64,000 bases of DNA from Flavobacteriaceae bacterium (GCA_947456815.1 CANGTL010000003.1:30158-94157), one strand, 5' to 3'; shown: positions 30,768-40,593, counted from the stretch's first letter. The notes: generated from the sequence alone by a model not told the origin. Made by a program: numbers and translations.

Positions 30768-30797
30768 AACATCTTTTATCTAAAAAAAACAAAAAAA

Positions 30798-32588
30798 ATG
30801 AGCGATAAAACAAGAGGTGGACAATTCCTCGTAAAAGAAACCCCATGTGAAGACATTTTCACACCGGAAGATTTTAATGAAGAACAATTGATGATGCGCG
30901 ACTCCGTAAAAGAGTTTGTCGACAAAGAAATTTGGCCCAACAAAGATCGTTTCGAAAAGAAAGATTACGCGTTTACCGAGCAAAGCATGAAGAAAGCCGG
31001 CGATTTAGGATTTCTAAGCGTCGCCGTTCCTGAAGCCTATGGCGGTATGGGAATGGGATTCGTCAACACGTGTTTGGTCTGCGATTATATTTCAGGCGCA
31101 ACTGGTTCATTTTCTACCGCATTTGGTGCGCATACTGGGATCGGAACCATGCCAATAACACTCTACGGAACCGAAGCCCAAAAACAAAAATATGTTCCTA
31201 AATTAGCCACAGGCGAATGGTTCGGAGCGTATTGTTTGACTGAACCAGGTGCTGGATCTGACGCCAATTCCGGAAAAACAAAAGCAGTTTTATCGGAAGA
31301 TGGAACGCACTACAAAATCACCGGACAAAAAATGTGGATTTCTAATGCTGGATTCTGTTCATTATTTATTGTTTTCGCTAGAATAGAAGACGACAAAAAC
31401 ATCACAGGTTTTATTGTTGAAAATGAATCAAGTAATGGAATTTCGATGAATGAAGAAGAGCACAAACTTGGTATTCGCGCGTCATCAACTAGACAAGTAT
31501 TTTTTAATGAAACCAAAGTTCCGGTAGAGAATATGCTTTCTGAACGTGGAAATGGCTTCAAAATCGCGATGAACGCCTTGAATGTAGGCCGTATCAAATT
31601 AGCTGCTGCATGTTTAGACGCACAACGAAGAGTGACTTCTGGAGCTGTAAAATATGCAAATGAAAGAATGCAATTCAATACCGCCATCGCACAATTTGGC
31701 GCTATTCGATACAAATTAGCGGAAATGGCAACAAGCTGTTATGCAGGTGAAAGTGCTACTTATCGCGCGGCTAAAGACATTGAAGATCGCATTCAAATTC
31801 GAGAAAGCGATGGAAGTTCTCATCAAGAAGCGGAATTAAAAGGAGTTGAAGAATACGCTATCGAATGTTCTATCTTAAAGGTTGCGGTTTCGGAAGATGT
31901 TCAAAATTGCGCTGATGAAGGAATTCAAATTTTCGGCGGTATGGGATTTTCAGAAGACACGCCTATGGAAAGCGCTTGGCGTGATGCCCGTATTTCAAGA
32001 ATATACGAAGGCACGAACGAAATCAATCGAATGTTGTCCGTTGGGATGTTAATCAAAAAAGCCTTCAAAGGTCATGTTGATTTATTGGGTCCAGCCACAA
32101 AAGTGCAGGAAGAATTAATGGGAATTCCTTCGTTCGATACGCCTGATTATTCCGAATTGTTTGCCGAAGAGAAAGAAATGATTGGCAAATTGAAAAAAGC
32201 ATTTTTGATGGTAGCAGGCGGTGCGGTTCAAAAATACGGACCAGAATTAGATGGACATCAGCAACTTCTCATGGCGGCAGCGGATATCTTGATTGAAATT
32301 TATATGGCAGAATCGACGCTGCTTCGAACCGAAAAACTGGCCAAGAATAAAGGGGAAGCCAATGCCAAAGAACAAATTGCCATGGCAAAATTGTACTTAT
32401 ACAAAGCAGTTGATATCGTAACCCAAAAAGGAAAAGAAAGCATTATATCCTTCGCAGAAGGCGACGAACAACGGATGATGTTAATGGGATTACGTCGATT
32501 TACAAAATACACCAACATGCCCAATATCGTAGGATTACGCGAAACCATCACGACAAAGTTGGTGGCTGAAAACGAATATTGTTTTTAA
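30798..32588 (+). CDS. Acyl-CoA dehydrogenase
   Basis: YCLTEPGAGSDANSGKTKAV, KMWISNAGFCSLFIVFARI, FGGMGFSEDTPMESAWRDARISRIYEGTNEINRMLS; start placed at ATG 30798. Confidence 0.94.
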   Translation: MSDKTRGGQFLVKETPCEDIFTPEDFNEEQLMMRDSVKEFVDKEIWPNKDRFEKKDYAFTEQSMKKAGDLGFLSVAVPEAYGGMGMGFVNTCLVCDYISGATGSFSTAFGAHTGIGTMPITLYGTEAQKQKYVPKLATGEWFGAYCLTEPGAGSDANSGKTKAVLSEDGTHYKITGQKMWISNAGFCSLFIVFARIEDDKNITGFIVENESSNGISMNEEEHKLGIRASSTRQVFFNETKVPVENMLSERGNGFKIAMNALNVGRIKLAAACLDAQRRVTSGAVKYANERMQFNTAIAQFGAIRYKLAEMATSCYAGESATYRAAKDIEDRIQIRESDGSSHQEAELKGVEEYAIECSILKVAVSEDVQNCADEGIQIFGGMGFSEDTPMESAWRDARISRIYEGTNEINRMLSVGMLIKKAFKGHVDLLGPATKVQEELMGIPSFDTPDYSELFAEEKEMIGKLKKAFLMVAGGAVQKYGPELDGHQQLLMAAADILIEIYMAESTLLRTEKLAKNKGEANAKEQIAMAKLYLYKAVDIVTQKGKESIISFAEGDEQRMMLMGLRRFTKYTNMPNIVGLRETITTKLVAENEYCF

Positions 32589-32611
32589 GAAAACTGTTGA
32601 AATGAATGTTG

Positions 32612-32649
32612 AAAAACCGTTACTGTTTTACCGCAGAACGGTTTTTTTA
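32612..32649 (+). terminator. Rho-independent terminator
   Basis: AAAAACCGTT ... AACGGTTTTTTT stem-loop after the acyl-CoA dehydrogenase gene. Confidence 0.7.
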
Positions 32650-32688
32650 TTTGTCCTAAACGAGTATTTTAGTAAAAAATAATACAAC

Positions 32689-33213
32689 ATGAAATTACTT
32701 GGAATTGGTTCTAGAATAAATCACGCCGAATACGGGAAAGGCGTTATCACGAACGTATCTTCAACAGAATATTGGGTAACCTTTATTGAAAATGGATTAG
32801 AAACGATCGACATCGATAGTGAATTCGAGGTGATTGCCGCGGCCGAAAACGAAGTTGACACCGTTAGTTTTTACGATGTTGAACAAAGTCTTTTATCGAT
32901 ATTGAAAAAATGGAATGGACTTGGTGAACCTGTTGCAATTGGTGACAAATGGAAAGGTGGCAAAATGATTCTCGAACCCGGACAAGCTGGATTAGCGGCG
33001 AAAGACGTTCCGATTGATGTTTTCTTCCATAAAATTGTAATGCTACGCGACCGATTGCGAGTGATGGAGCAAAAAATCAACGCGAGCAATTTAGAAGAAA
33101 TTGAAAAAGTAGAATTGCAACAATACATTACCAGAATCTACGGCAGTTTGACCACTTTCAATGTTTTGTTCAAGTCGCCGAACGATTACTTCGTAGGAGA
33201 AAAAAGCAAGTAG
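32689..33213 (+). CDS. Conserved hypothetical protein
   Basis: 174 aa, MKLLGIGSRINHAEYGKGVITNVSSTEYWVTF beta-rich N-terminus; helical C-terminus. Confidence 0.65.
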   Translation: MKLLGIGSRINHAEYGKGVITNVSSTEYWVTFIENGLETIDIDSEFEVIAAAENEVDTVSFYDVEQSLLSILKKWNGLGEPVAIGDKWKGGKMILEPGQAGLAAKDVPIDVFFHKIVMLRDRLRVMEQKINASNLEEIEKVELQQYITRIYGSLTTFNVLFKSPNDYFVGEKSK

Positions 33214-33285
33214 TTTTAAGCTAAATTTAATGTGTACGACCGCTTTTAAATCGTAACTTTAAAGTTCATTTAAAAATTCCTTCTC

Positions 33286-33813
33286 ATGAAAAAAATAGCG
33301 CTCTCGATGATTGCCATTACAGCTTTGCTCATCAATTGTAAATCCAATAGCAATGCAAGCGACAGCAAAAAATTAGACATTGCATTCGAATCAAAAAGCA
33401 ATAGTACTGTGACTGGAACAGCTTCATTCATAGAGAAAAACGGCCAAGTCACTTTTGTTGCTAAAATCGCTGGATTGAAACCCGGAGAACACGCTATTCA
33501 CATTCATGAAAAATCAGATTGCTCTGCTGCTGATGGAAGTTCAGCCGGAGGACATTGGAATCCAACTTTCAAAAAACATGGCAAATGGGGTGTTGGCGAA
33601 TACCATAAAGGTGATATTGGCAACTTTACTGCGGATGAAAAAGGAAATGGAACCATTTCGTTAACCACAGACGAATGGTGCATCGGTTGTGGCGATCCTG
33701 CGAAAGACATCATGGGCAAAGGATTGATTGTACATGCTGGCACGGACGACTTCACAACACAACCAACTGGAAATGCTGGTGCAAGGGTGGCGTGTTCAGC
33801 AATTATAAAATAA
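33286..33813 (+). CDS. sodC: Cu/Zn superoxide dismutase family lipoprotein
   Basis: Lipobox ITALLINC; GEHAIHIHEKSDCSAADGSSAGGHWNPTFKKHG...HKGDIGNFTADEKGNG...GKGLIVHAGTDDF...GNAGARVACSAI. Confidence 0.92.
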   Translation: MKKIALSMIAITALLINCKSNSNASDSKKLDIAFESKSNSTVTGTASFIEKNGQVTFVAKIAGLKPGEHAIHIHEKSDCSAADGSSAGGHWNPTFKKHGKWGVGEYHKGDIGNFTADEKGNGTISLTTDEWCIGCGDPAKDIMGKGLIVHAGTDDFTTQPTGNAGARVACSAIIK

Positions 33814-33871
33814 TATTCAATTCTTCTTAAATTCTCAAAAAAGCATAGCTTTGTAGCTTTAAAGCAAAGCA

Positions 33872-35071
33872 ATGATTAACCCTTCAGTACACGGCTGGAT
33901 TGACAAGTTTTTTATCGAGCAGAAAGTTGCAAAACTTGAAGCGGTAGAAAGCGCGGATTCATTTTATACTGAGATTCGAAAAACGGGTTTCATTTACGGT
34001 CACATCATCGCTTTTGCTTCTCAAAACGGAAAAATTCCAGACGGATGGCTCGACGATGAAGTTTCAAAAGTAGCTTTATTGAGTGGCCTTTATGGTGTTT
34101 TCAATTTGAATTCTGCGGATAAGTCTGCCGATCAATTTCTTCAAAGCGCAGTGGCTTTCTATAACGAGATGAATCCACAAGGATTTAATTTCTTTAAGAA
34201 AGTATTGCCCCATTCGACAGCATCATCAACTTTAGAGAAAATTATTGATGAACGGGTCAAAACGAATGACAATATTATCAGTAAAAATTTCTCTCATATT
34301 GTCACGAATGCTTTATTATTTGTGGATATTCTCGCTTTTCAACATTATCTAAACGAAGGCCATATTCCGGAGAAATACTTAAAGAAGATTGAGGAAACGA
34401 TTGTCAGCATTGTTACTTTGTCATTGCGAACCAAATCTAATAAATCGCAACATGATGATTTATTAATCAAACTATTTGAAGCTTCCGTTCGATATAGTAA
34501 GTTTTCTAAGATCAGCAATCAGAATCTTGAAACGCTAGAACTAACCTATTTTGCTGACAAGTTAGAAAAGTATTATCTCATCGATATTGCTGGTTTAGCA
34601 TTGTGGAGTGATGGAGTAGTTGAAAAAGACGAAGCCTATTTTCTTCACGCTTTGGCAAACACTATGGAGATTGGAGATACTTTCGTCATTGAAAGTATTG
34701 AGGCTACAAATGCTTTTATTTCGAAACATAAAAAAAATATTCCTTACTTCAACTATTCAAATCCCGTTAAGCACTTTTATGATCAAACCACACAATTGGT
34801 TATTACACTAATCAACAGAAATAAGAAAAGGTTGTCGAAAGAAATTTCACAAAGTAAGGAGTTGATGGTGCTGCTCGCCTACTCTACTCAGAGGGATTTG
34901 AATAAAGACGAAAAAAAGAAAGTAAAAAAACAAATCTTAGATATCTGTAAAACCATTCCTTCATTAACCATTTTCTTGATTCCTGGAGGCAGTTTGCTTT
35001 TGCCAATTTTGATCAAATTCATACCGCAATTGCTACCCTCTTCTTTTAATGAAAATCTGGAGGATGAATAG
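33872..35071 (+). CDS. Hypothetical protein with TerB-like region
   Basis: 399 aa; LIDIAGLALWSDGVVEKDEAYFLHALANTMEI resembles TerB-type acidic helical repeats. Confidence 0.55.
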   Translation: MINPSVHGWIDKFFIEQKVAKLEAVESADSFYTEIRKTGFIYGHIIAFASQNGKIPDGWLDDEVSKVALLSGLYGVFNLNSADKSADQFLQSAVAFYNEMNPQGFNFFKKVLPHSTASSTLEKIIDERVKTNDNIISKNFSHIVTNALLFVDILAFQHYLNEGHIPEKYLKKIEETIVSIVTLSLRTKSNKSQHDDLLIKLFEASVRYSKFSKISNQNLETLELTYFADKLEKYYLIDIAGLALWSDGVVEKDEAYFLHALANTMEIGDTFVIESIEATNAFISKHKKNIPYFNYSNPVKHFYDQTTQLVITLINRNKKRLSKEISQSKELMVLLAYSTQRDLNKDEKKKVKKQILDICKTIPSLTIFLIPGGSLLLPILIKFIPQLLPSSFNENLEDE

Positions 35072-35987
35072 TGTGAATCCATGAAAAAGAGCTTTCAAAA
35101 ATAGCCTCTTTCTTTTCTTGAATAAACTCCAGAAATGCTTCCGCCACCGGAGTTAAGGGTTTGTTTTTTAGCCAGACCAAACGCCAGTCAGTTGTTATAG
35201 GAAGCCCTTTGATTGGGATAATTTTTAACTCACCGGATTCCAATTCTTTCTTTATTCCAATTAACGGCATGATTGAAATTCCTAAACCGGCTAGCAAGGC
35301 TTGCTTCACAGCTTCATTTGAAGTCAATTGAATTTTCATACTCGCAGAAATACCACGATTGCTCAAGAAATTCTCCATAGAAATTCTAGTTGCCGAACCT
35401 TCCTCTCGATATATTAACGGAAATTGAGTGAAGACTGTTTCTATTTTTGCTTTTTTATCAATGTCTAGATTACTATTTGCGACTAAGAATAACTTATTCT
35501 CAAGCAAAACAATATCTTCCAATTTTAGATCTTTTGGCAATACAGAAACTAGAGCAAAATCAACTTGATTTTCTTTCAAGCTTTGGATTACTTTAGCCCT
35601 ATTCGTAACATCCATATCGAGTTCAATACCTTTGTTGGTATTCATAAAACCGGCAAGATAAAAGGGCATCACGTACTTTCCGGTAGAAACAACGGAAATT
35701 CGCAAACGCCCTGAAACCATTCCTTTGAATTCGGAAGTTCGAAAATTGATTTTATTTACTTCATCAATAATTTTCTGTGCAGCGGTGGCAACTTCATTCC
35801 CAAACTCAGTAACATAAAGCTTTCTCCCCACAATCTCGGTTAGCGGAATGTCAAACTGATCCTGAAAATTTCGCAATTGTATCGAAATTGCCGGTTGTGT
35901 AAGATGCAACTCTTCTGCGGCTTTAGTGATGCTCTTGGTCTGCGTTATTTTTAGAAAAACTTGCAGTTGATGTAAGGTGTAGTTCAT
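35046..35987 (-). CDS. LysR family transcriptional regulator
   Basis: MNYTLHQLQVFLKITQTKSITKAAEELHLTQPAISIQLRNFQDQFDIPL HTH; C-terminal substrate-binding domain. Confidence 0.92.
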   Translation of the reverse strand: MNYTLHQLQVFLKITQTKSITKAAEELHLTQPAISIQLRNFQDQFDIPLTEIVGRKLYVTEFGNEVATAAQKIIDEVNKINFRTSEFKGMVSGRLRISVVSTGKYVMPFYLAGFMNTNKGIELDMDVTNRAKVIQSLKENQVDFALVSVLPKDLKLEDIVLLENKLFLVANSNLDIDKKAKIETVFTQFPLIYREEGSATRISMENFLSNRGISASMKIQLTSNEAVKQALLAGLGISIMPLIGIKKELESGELKIIPIKGLPITTDWRLVWLKNKPLTPVAEAFLEFIQEKKEAIFESSFSWIHTIHPPDFH

Positions 35988-36079
35988 AAAATATTTTAAT
36001 GCTTTACATTACAAATATAAATAAAAATATATGAAAAAATTCAATCAATTTTGTCCCATAAAATATTAATTACAATATC

Positions 36080-37516
36080 ATGACTAGAATAACAGTTGCA
36101 AAAGGAGACGGAATTGGTCCCGAAATTATGGATGCTACTTTGGATATCATCAAAGCGGCAGGTGCAAAAATTGAAATAGATGAAATTGAAGTAGGTGAAA
36201 AAGTATACCTTTCAGGAAATACTTCTGGAATCGCTGCAGAATCGTGGGATATCATCAGAAGGAATAAAATTTTCTTGAAAGCGCCGATTACCACTCCTCA
36301 AGGTGGCGGTTATAAAAGTTTGAATGTTACGACGAGAAAATTCTTGGGATTGTACTCAAATGTTCGACCATGTATGAGTTTGCATCCATTTGTAGAAACC
36401 AAACACCCTAAGATGGATATCGTCATTGTCAGAGAAAATGAAGAAGATTTATATGCTGGAATCGAGCATCAACAAACCGATGAGGTTGTTCAATGTCTAA
36501 AAATCATCAGTCGTCCAGGTTGTGAAAAAATTGTTAGATACGCTTTCGAATATGCAAAAGTCTATGGCAGAAAAAAGGTGACCTGCTTTACAAAAGACAA
36601 CATTATGAAACAATCTGACGGGTTGTTTCACCAAGTCTTTGACGAAATAGCTACTGAATATCCAGAAATTGAAAACGAACACTGGATTATTGATATCGGT
36701 GCTGCAAAAATGTCGGACACGCCTGAAGTGTTTGATGTAATAGTAACCTTAAATCTATACGGTGATGTTCTTTCTGATATTGCCGCTCAAATTGCAGGTT
36801 CTGTCGGATTAGCAGGTTCAGCAAACATCGGTGAAGAATGCGCTATGTTCGAAGCTATTCACGGTTCTGCGCCAAGACGTGCCGGTCAAAATTTAGCTAA
36901 TCCATCTGGATTACTTGAAGGTGCGGTGATGATGTTAAATCATATAGGACAAACGGAAGTAGCAGAAAAAGTTCAGAATGCTTGGTTGAAAACAATCGAA
37001 GATGGTATTCACACGTACGACATCTTTAAAGAAGGAATTAGCAAACAAAAAGTGGGTACAAAAGAATTTGCTCAAGCGGTAATCGCAAATTTAGGGCAAA
37101 CGCCAACCTTATTAAAAGAAGTGTCTTATGCAAAAGAAGCAGCACTTAATTTACCAAAATATTTGAAAAAGCCTGCTGCTAAAAAAGAACTTGTGGGTGT
37201 AGACGTTTTTGTACACTGGAACGGAACTAGCCCAAATGAGCTGGCAGAAAAAGTTCAAAAATTGAATAATGCATCAGCAAAACTTTCGATGATTACTAAC
37301 CGTGGTATTAAGGTATGGCCTGATGGATTTAGCGAAACATTTTGCACGGATCATTGGAGATGCCGATTCAAACCAACGAATGGAAACGCGCTAACAAAAG
37401 GAGATATTATTCAACTTCTCTCGAGTGCGGTTGAGAATAGCATCGATTCAATTAAGACTGAAAACCTCTACGAATTTGATGGGAAACCAGGTTTCTCATT
37501 AGGTCAAGGACAATAA
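36080..37516 (+). CDS. icd: Isocitrate dehydrogenase (NADP-dependent, with C-terminal extension)
   Basis: TVAKGDGIGPEIMDA, NVRPCMSLHPFVETKHPKMDIVIVRENEEDLYAGIEHQ, NLYGDVLSDIAAQIAGSVGLAGSANIGEECAMFEAIHGSAPRRAGQN. Confidence 0.92.
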   Translation: MTRITVAKGDGIGPEIMDATLDIIKAAGAKIEIDEIEVGEKVYLSGNTSGIAAESWDIIRRNKIFLKAPITTPQGGGYKSLNVTTRKFLGLYSNVRPCMSLHPFVETKHPKMDIVIVRENEEDLYAGIEHQQTDEVVQCLKIISRPGCEKIVRYAFEYAKVYGRKKVTCFTKDNIMKQSDGLFHQVFDEIATEYPEIENEHWIIDIGAAKMSDTPEVFDVIVTLNLYGDVLSDIAAQIAGSVGLAGSANIGEECAMFEAIHGSAPRRAGQNLANPSGLLEGAVMMLNHIGQTEVAEKVQNAWLKTIEDGIHTYDIFKEGISKQKVGTKEFAQAVIANLGQTPTLLKEVSYAKEAALNLPKYLKKPAAKKELVGVDVFVHWNGTSPNELAEKVQKLNNASAKLSMITNRGIKVWPDGFSETFCTDHWRCRFKPTNGNALTKGDIIQLLSSAVENSIDSIKTENLYEFDGKPGFSLGQGQ

Positions 37517-37523
37517 TAACAAG

Positions 37524-37763
37524 ATGGAACTACATTTAATAGATGGACAATTTAGCGCTACCGATGCCATCGCAATCATTACTCAATTGACTGAAGTGAA
37601 GATAAAATATCACGAAAACAAAATAAAGAGTAGCCACAACGAAGAAGATATTAAGATGCGAGAGCGAAAAATAAAAAATCTTCAAAAAGAATTGGCAGAT
37701 TCTAGGGAACATATTCAAAAGCAAACTAGTAATATCACTATTAATAGCACAATAAATCTTTAA
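37524..37763 (+). CDS. Small conserved hypothetical protein (LIDGxFSA family, copy 1)
   Basis: MELHLIDGQFSATDAIAIITQLTEVKIKYHENKIKSSHNEEDIKMRERKIKNLQKEL; start 8 bp after the icd stop. Confidence 0.7.
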   Translation: MELHLIDGQFSATDAIAIITQLTEVKIKYHENKIKSSHNEEDIKMRERKIKNLQKELADSREHIQKQTSNITINSTINL

Positions 37764-37767
37764 TATT

Positions 37768-38067
37768 ATGGAAAATAAAGAACTAAATTTCAAACTAATT
37801 GACGGCGAATTTTCAGCAGAAGAAGCTCAAAAAATCCTAATGTCATTAATCAATAATAAAATTGATTTTCATAGTTTATTTGCTTTTAGTAACCACATTC
37901 GTTTCAATGGTGATGTTAACGGTTCGAAGAAAAGAATCGAAGAATTGACCCAAACAAGAGAAGAAATTGCAGAAATAACAAAAAAAGCAAACATAGAAGG
38001 ATACCATTTTGTTATAAAAAGTACAATCTCACTTGAATTAATTAAAGACGCTGTGCTAACTGAATAA
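37768..38067 (+). CDS. Small conserved hypothetical protein (LIDGxFSA family, copy 2)
   Basis: FKLIDGEFSAEEAQKILMSLINNKIDFHS, similar layout to the preceding ORF. Confidence 0.7.
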   Translation: MENKELNFKLIDGEFSAEEAQKILMSLINNKIDFHSLFAFSNHIRFNGDVNGSKKRIEELTQTREEIAEITKKANIEGYHFVIKSTISLELIKDAVLTE

Positions 38068-38097
38068 ATTCTAGGAAAGCATTTTACCATAATAACT

Positions 38098-38940
38098 GTG
38101 GAATTATTTCAAAATAGGAAATTAGTCATCGCAACGAAACATGAAAAAGAAAAGGTGATTAAGCCTATTCTCGAAAACGCTTTAAGTGTTGATTGCTTTG
38201 TTCCTTACAATTTCGACACGGATCGGTGGGGTACTTTTTCGGGTGAAATAAAAAGGAATGAAGATGTACTAAATACCCTTCGCAAAAAATGTCTCAATGC
38301 TATGAAAGAGAATAATTGCGATTTAGCTATTGCAAGCGAAGGGTCATTTGGTGCACATCCTAGCATTTTTTTTGCCCACGCCGATGATGAAGTTCTTATG
38401 CTGATGGATTTGAAGCATGATTTGGAAATCGTCGCACGTGAATTAAGTACTGAGACCAACTTCAACGGAAATTACATTGCCAATACGACAGACCTATTCG
38501 CTTTTGCTACCAAAGCAAATTTCCCCACTCATGGACTAATTTTAAAATCATCGGAAAGCAACTTTGAAAAAGCAATAAAGGGTATACAAAATGAGAATAT
38601 GCTATTGGAAGGATTTCAAAGCTTGTTTCACGAATATGGAAAAGTTTATGTCGAGACTGATATGCGGGCACTATACAATCCGACAAGAATGAAAATCATT
38701 GAAAAAGCAACCTTCAAATTGGCTCAAGTTGCTCTCTCTCAATGTCCAAATTGCAGTACTCCTGGTTTTACAGTTACCGAAGCAATAGAGGGATTGCCCT
38801 GTGAATGGTGTAACTCACCTACCCGCTCTACTTTATGCTTTCGTTCAACTTGCAAAAAGTGTAACTTTGCCTCGGAAGAAAAATACCCACATCAAAAAAC
38901 AACCGAAGATCCGATGTATTGCGATTTTTGCAATCCCTAA
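38098..38940 (+). CDS. DUF6671 family protein with C-terminal zinc-ribbon cysteines
   Basis: ATKHEKEKVIKPILENALSVDCFVPYNFDTDRWGTFSGEI...CPNCSTPGF...CEWCNSPT...CKKCNFA...CDFCNP; GTG start. Confidence 0.72.
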   Translation: MELFQNRKLVIATKHEKEKVIKPILENALSVDCFVPYNFDTDRWGTFSGEIKRNEDVLNTLRKKCLNAMKENNCDLAIASEGSFGAHPSIFFAHADDEVLMLMDLKHDLEIVARELSTETNFNGNYIANTTDLFAFATKANFPTHGLILKSSESNFEKAIKGIQNENMLLEGFQSLFHEYGKVYVETDMRALYNPTRMKIIEKATFKLAQVALSQCPNCSTPGFTVTEAIEGLPCEWCNSPTRSTLCFRSTCKKCNFASEEKYPHQKTTEDPMYCDFCNP

Positions 38941-38943
38941 ACA

Positions 38944-39903
38944 ATGACATTAATCTCACAAGATATATCGAAAGCAGTTGCCATACTAAACCGCGAAGAA
39001 TTGGTAGCGATACCAACAGAAACAGTATACGGTTTGGCAGGAAACATCTACAGCGAAAAAGCTATAAAGGCTATTTTCGAGATGAAAAAACGTCCTTTTT
39101 TCAATCCACTTATTGTTCATATTCACGCGGTCGAGCAACTAGAGAATTTGGTGATAGAAATACCTGAAAAAGCAAAACTACTCGCTGAATCATTTTGGCC
39201 TGGCTCTTTGACTATGGTACTCAAGAAGAAAAGCAATGTGCCAGATTTGATAACAGCTGGTAAGGATTCTGTGGCAGTTAGGATTCCAAATCACCGAATT
39301 GCACTTGAATTGCTTAAATCATTAGATTTTCCTTTGGCAGCACCAAGTGCCAATCCCTTTGGATCGATTAGTCCAACCAATGCGTTTCACGTTGCGGATT
39401 ATTTTCAGGATGTTTTACCAATGGTTTTAGACGGTGGTAATTGCAAAAACGGCATAGAGTCGACTATAATTGGCTTCGAAAACGGAGAACCCGTTATTTA
39501 CCGATTAGGTTCAATTGCACTCGAGTCGATTGAAGAAATTATTGGAAAAGTCGAAGTTAAAAATAAAAAAGAAGCAGCGCCTGACGCACCCGGAATGTTA
39601 TCGAGACATTACGCACCAAAAACTACTACTTATTTAGAAAGTAATGTGGAAGAACAATTAACACGTTTTGCGGACCGACGAATCGGCGTGTTGTTGTTTC
39701 AGAAAAAAATTGAAAACCCAGCAATACAACACCAAGAAGTATTATCTGAGAAAGGTGATCTTTCGGAAGCTACTTCAAAATTGTACGCCGCCTTACATCG
39801 ATTAGACAAAATGAACCTCGATATCATCATTGCCGAAAAATTTCCCGATTTTGGCTTGGGAAAATCAATTAACGACCGTTTGGAGCGCGCGACAAAGAAG
39901 TAA
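38944..39903 (+). CDS. L-threonylcarbamoyladenylate synthase (Sua5/YwlC type)
   Basis: LVAIPTETVYGLAGNIYSEKAIKAIFEMKKRPFFNPLIVHIH, FWPGSLTMVLKKK, PLAAPSANPFGSISPT, APGMLSRHYAP. Confidence 0.94.
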   Translation: MTLISQDISKAVAILNREELVAIPTETVYGLAGNIYSEKAIKAIFEMKKRPFFNPLIVHIHAVEQLENLVIEIPEKAKLLAESFWPGSLTMVLKKKSNVPDLITAGKDSVAVRIPNHRIALELLKSLDFPLAAPSANPFGSISPTNAFHVADYFQDVLPMVLDGGNCKNGIESTIIGFENGEPVIYRLGSIALESIEEIIGKVEVKNKKEAAPDAPGMLSRHYAPKTTTYLESNVEEQLTRFADRRIGVLLFQKKIENPAIQHQEVLSEKGDLSEATSKLYAALHRLDKMNLDIIIAEKFPDFGLGKSINDRLERATKK

Positions 39904-39934
39904 ACTAATTGATTTTGTACTAAAAAACGCAAAA

Positions 39935-40579
39935 TTAAATTGAAAATTTTAGGCGATACACCTCATCTAATTCGTTATTTGAACTCATATTAACGCCCAA
40001 GTCGGTAACATAGCCTGAATTCAAACCATAGGTCCAACCATGAAGTGTTAGATCTTGCCCATTTCTCCAAGCACCTTGAACGATAGAAGTTTTTGCCAAA
40101 TCAAACACTTGTTCTTGTGCATTTATTTCAACGAACTTATTGAAACGTTCGTCTTCGTCTTCAAAAGAATTCAGATAATCCTCATGCAAACGATATACGT
40201 CTTTGATGTGTCTAATCCAATTGTCGATCAAGCCTATCGACTGATTGCCCATAGCCGCTTTCACTCCACCACAACCGTAATGTCCACAAACAATCACATG
40301 TTTCACCTTTAATACATTGACCGCATAATCCAAGACACTTAACATGTTCATGTCACTATGGATTACCATATTCGCAATATTTCTGTGGACGAAAACTTCT
40401 CCTGGTTTTGCACCAATAATTTCATTAGCGGGAACACGACTGTCAGAACATCCAATCCATAGCAGCGGCGGCTGTTGCCCTTTGGCTAAGTCTTTAAAAT
40501 ACTCCTTGTCGACGGCTAGTTGATCTTCTACCCACTTCCTATTATTATCTAATATCTTCTTGTAAAACTCTGCACTCAT
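39935..40579 (-). CDS. Beta-class carbonic anhydrase
   Basis: LWIGCSDSRVPANEIIGAKPGEVFVHRNIANMV, VLKVKHVIVCGHYGCGGVKAAM. Confidence 0.95.
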   Translation of the reverse strand: MSAEFYKKILDNNRKWVEDQLAVDKEYFKDLAKGQQPPLLWIGCSDSRVPANEIIGAKPGEVFVHRNIANMVIHSDMNMLSVLDYAVNVLKVKHVIVCGHYGCGGVKAAMGNQSIGLIDNWIRHIKDVYRLHEDYLNSFEDEDERFNKFVEINAQEQVFDLAKTSIVQGAWRNGQDLTLHGWTYGLNSGYVTDLGVNMSSNNELDEVYRLKFSI

Positions 40580-40593
40580 AACTATAATATTTA

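Noticed and set aside
35046-35071. 26-bp overlap of the TerB-like gene and lysR as a sign of frameshift
   Set aside because: Convergent 3' overlap; both ORFs look complete and the LysR C-terminus could simply be slightly extended.
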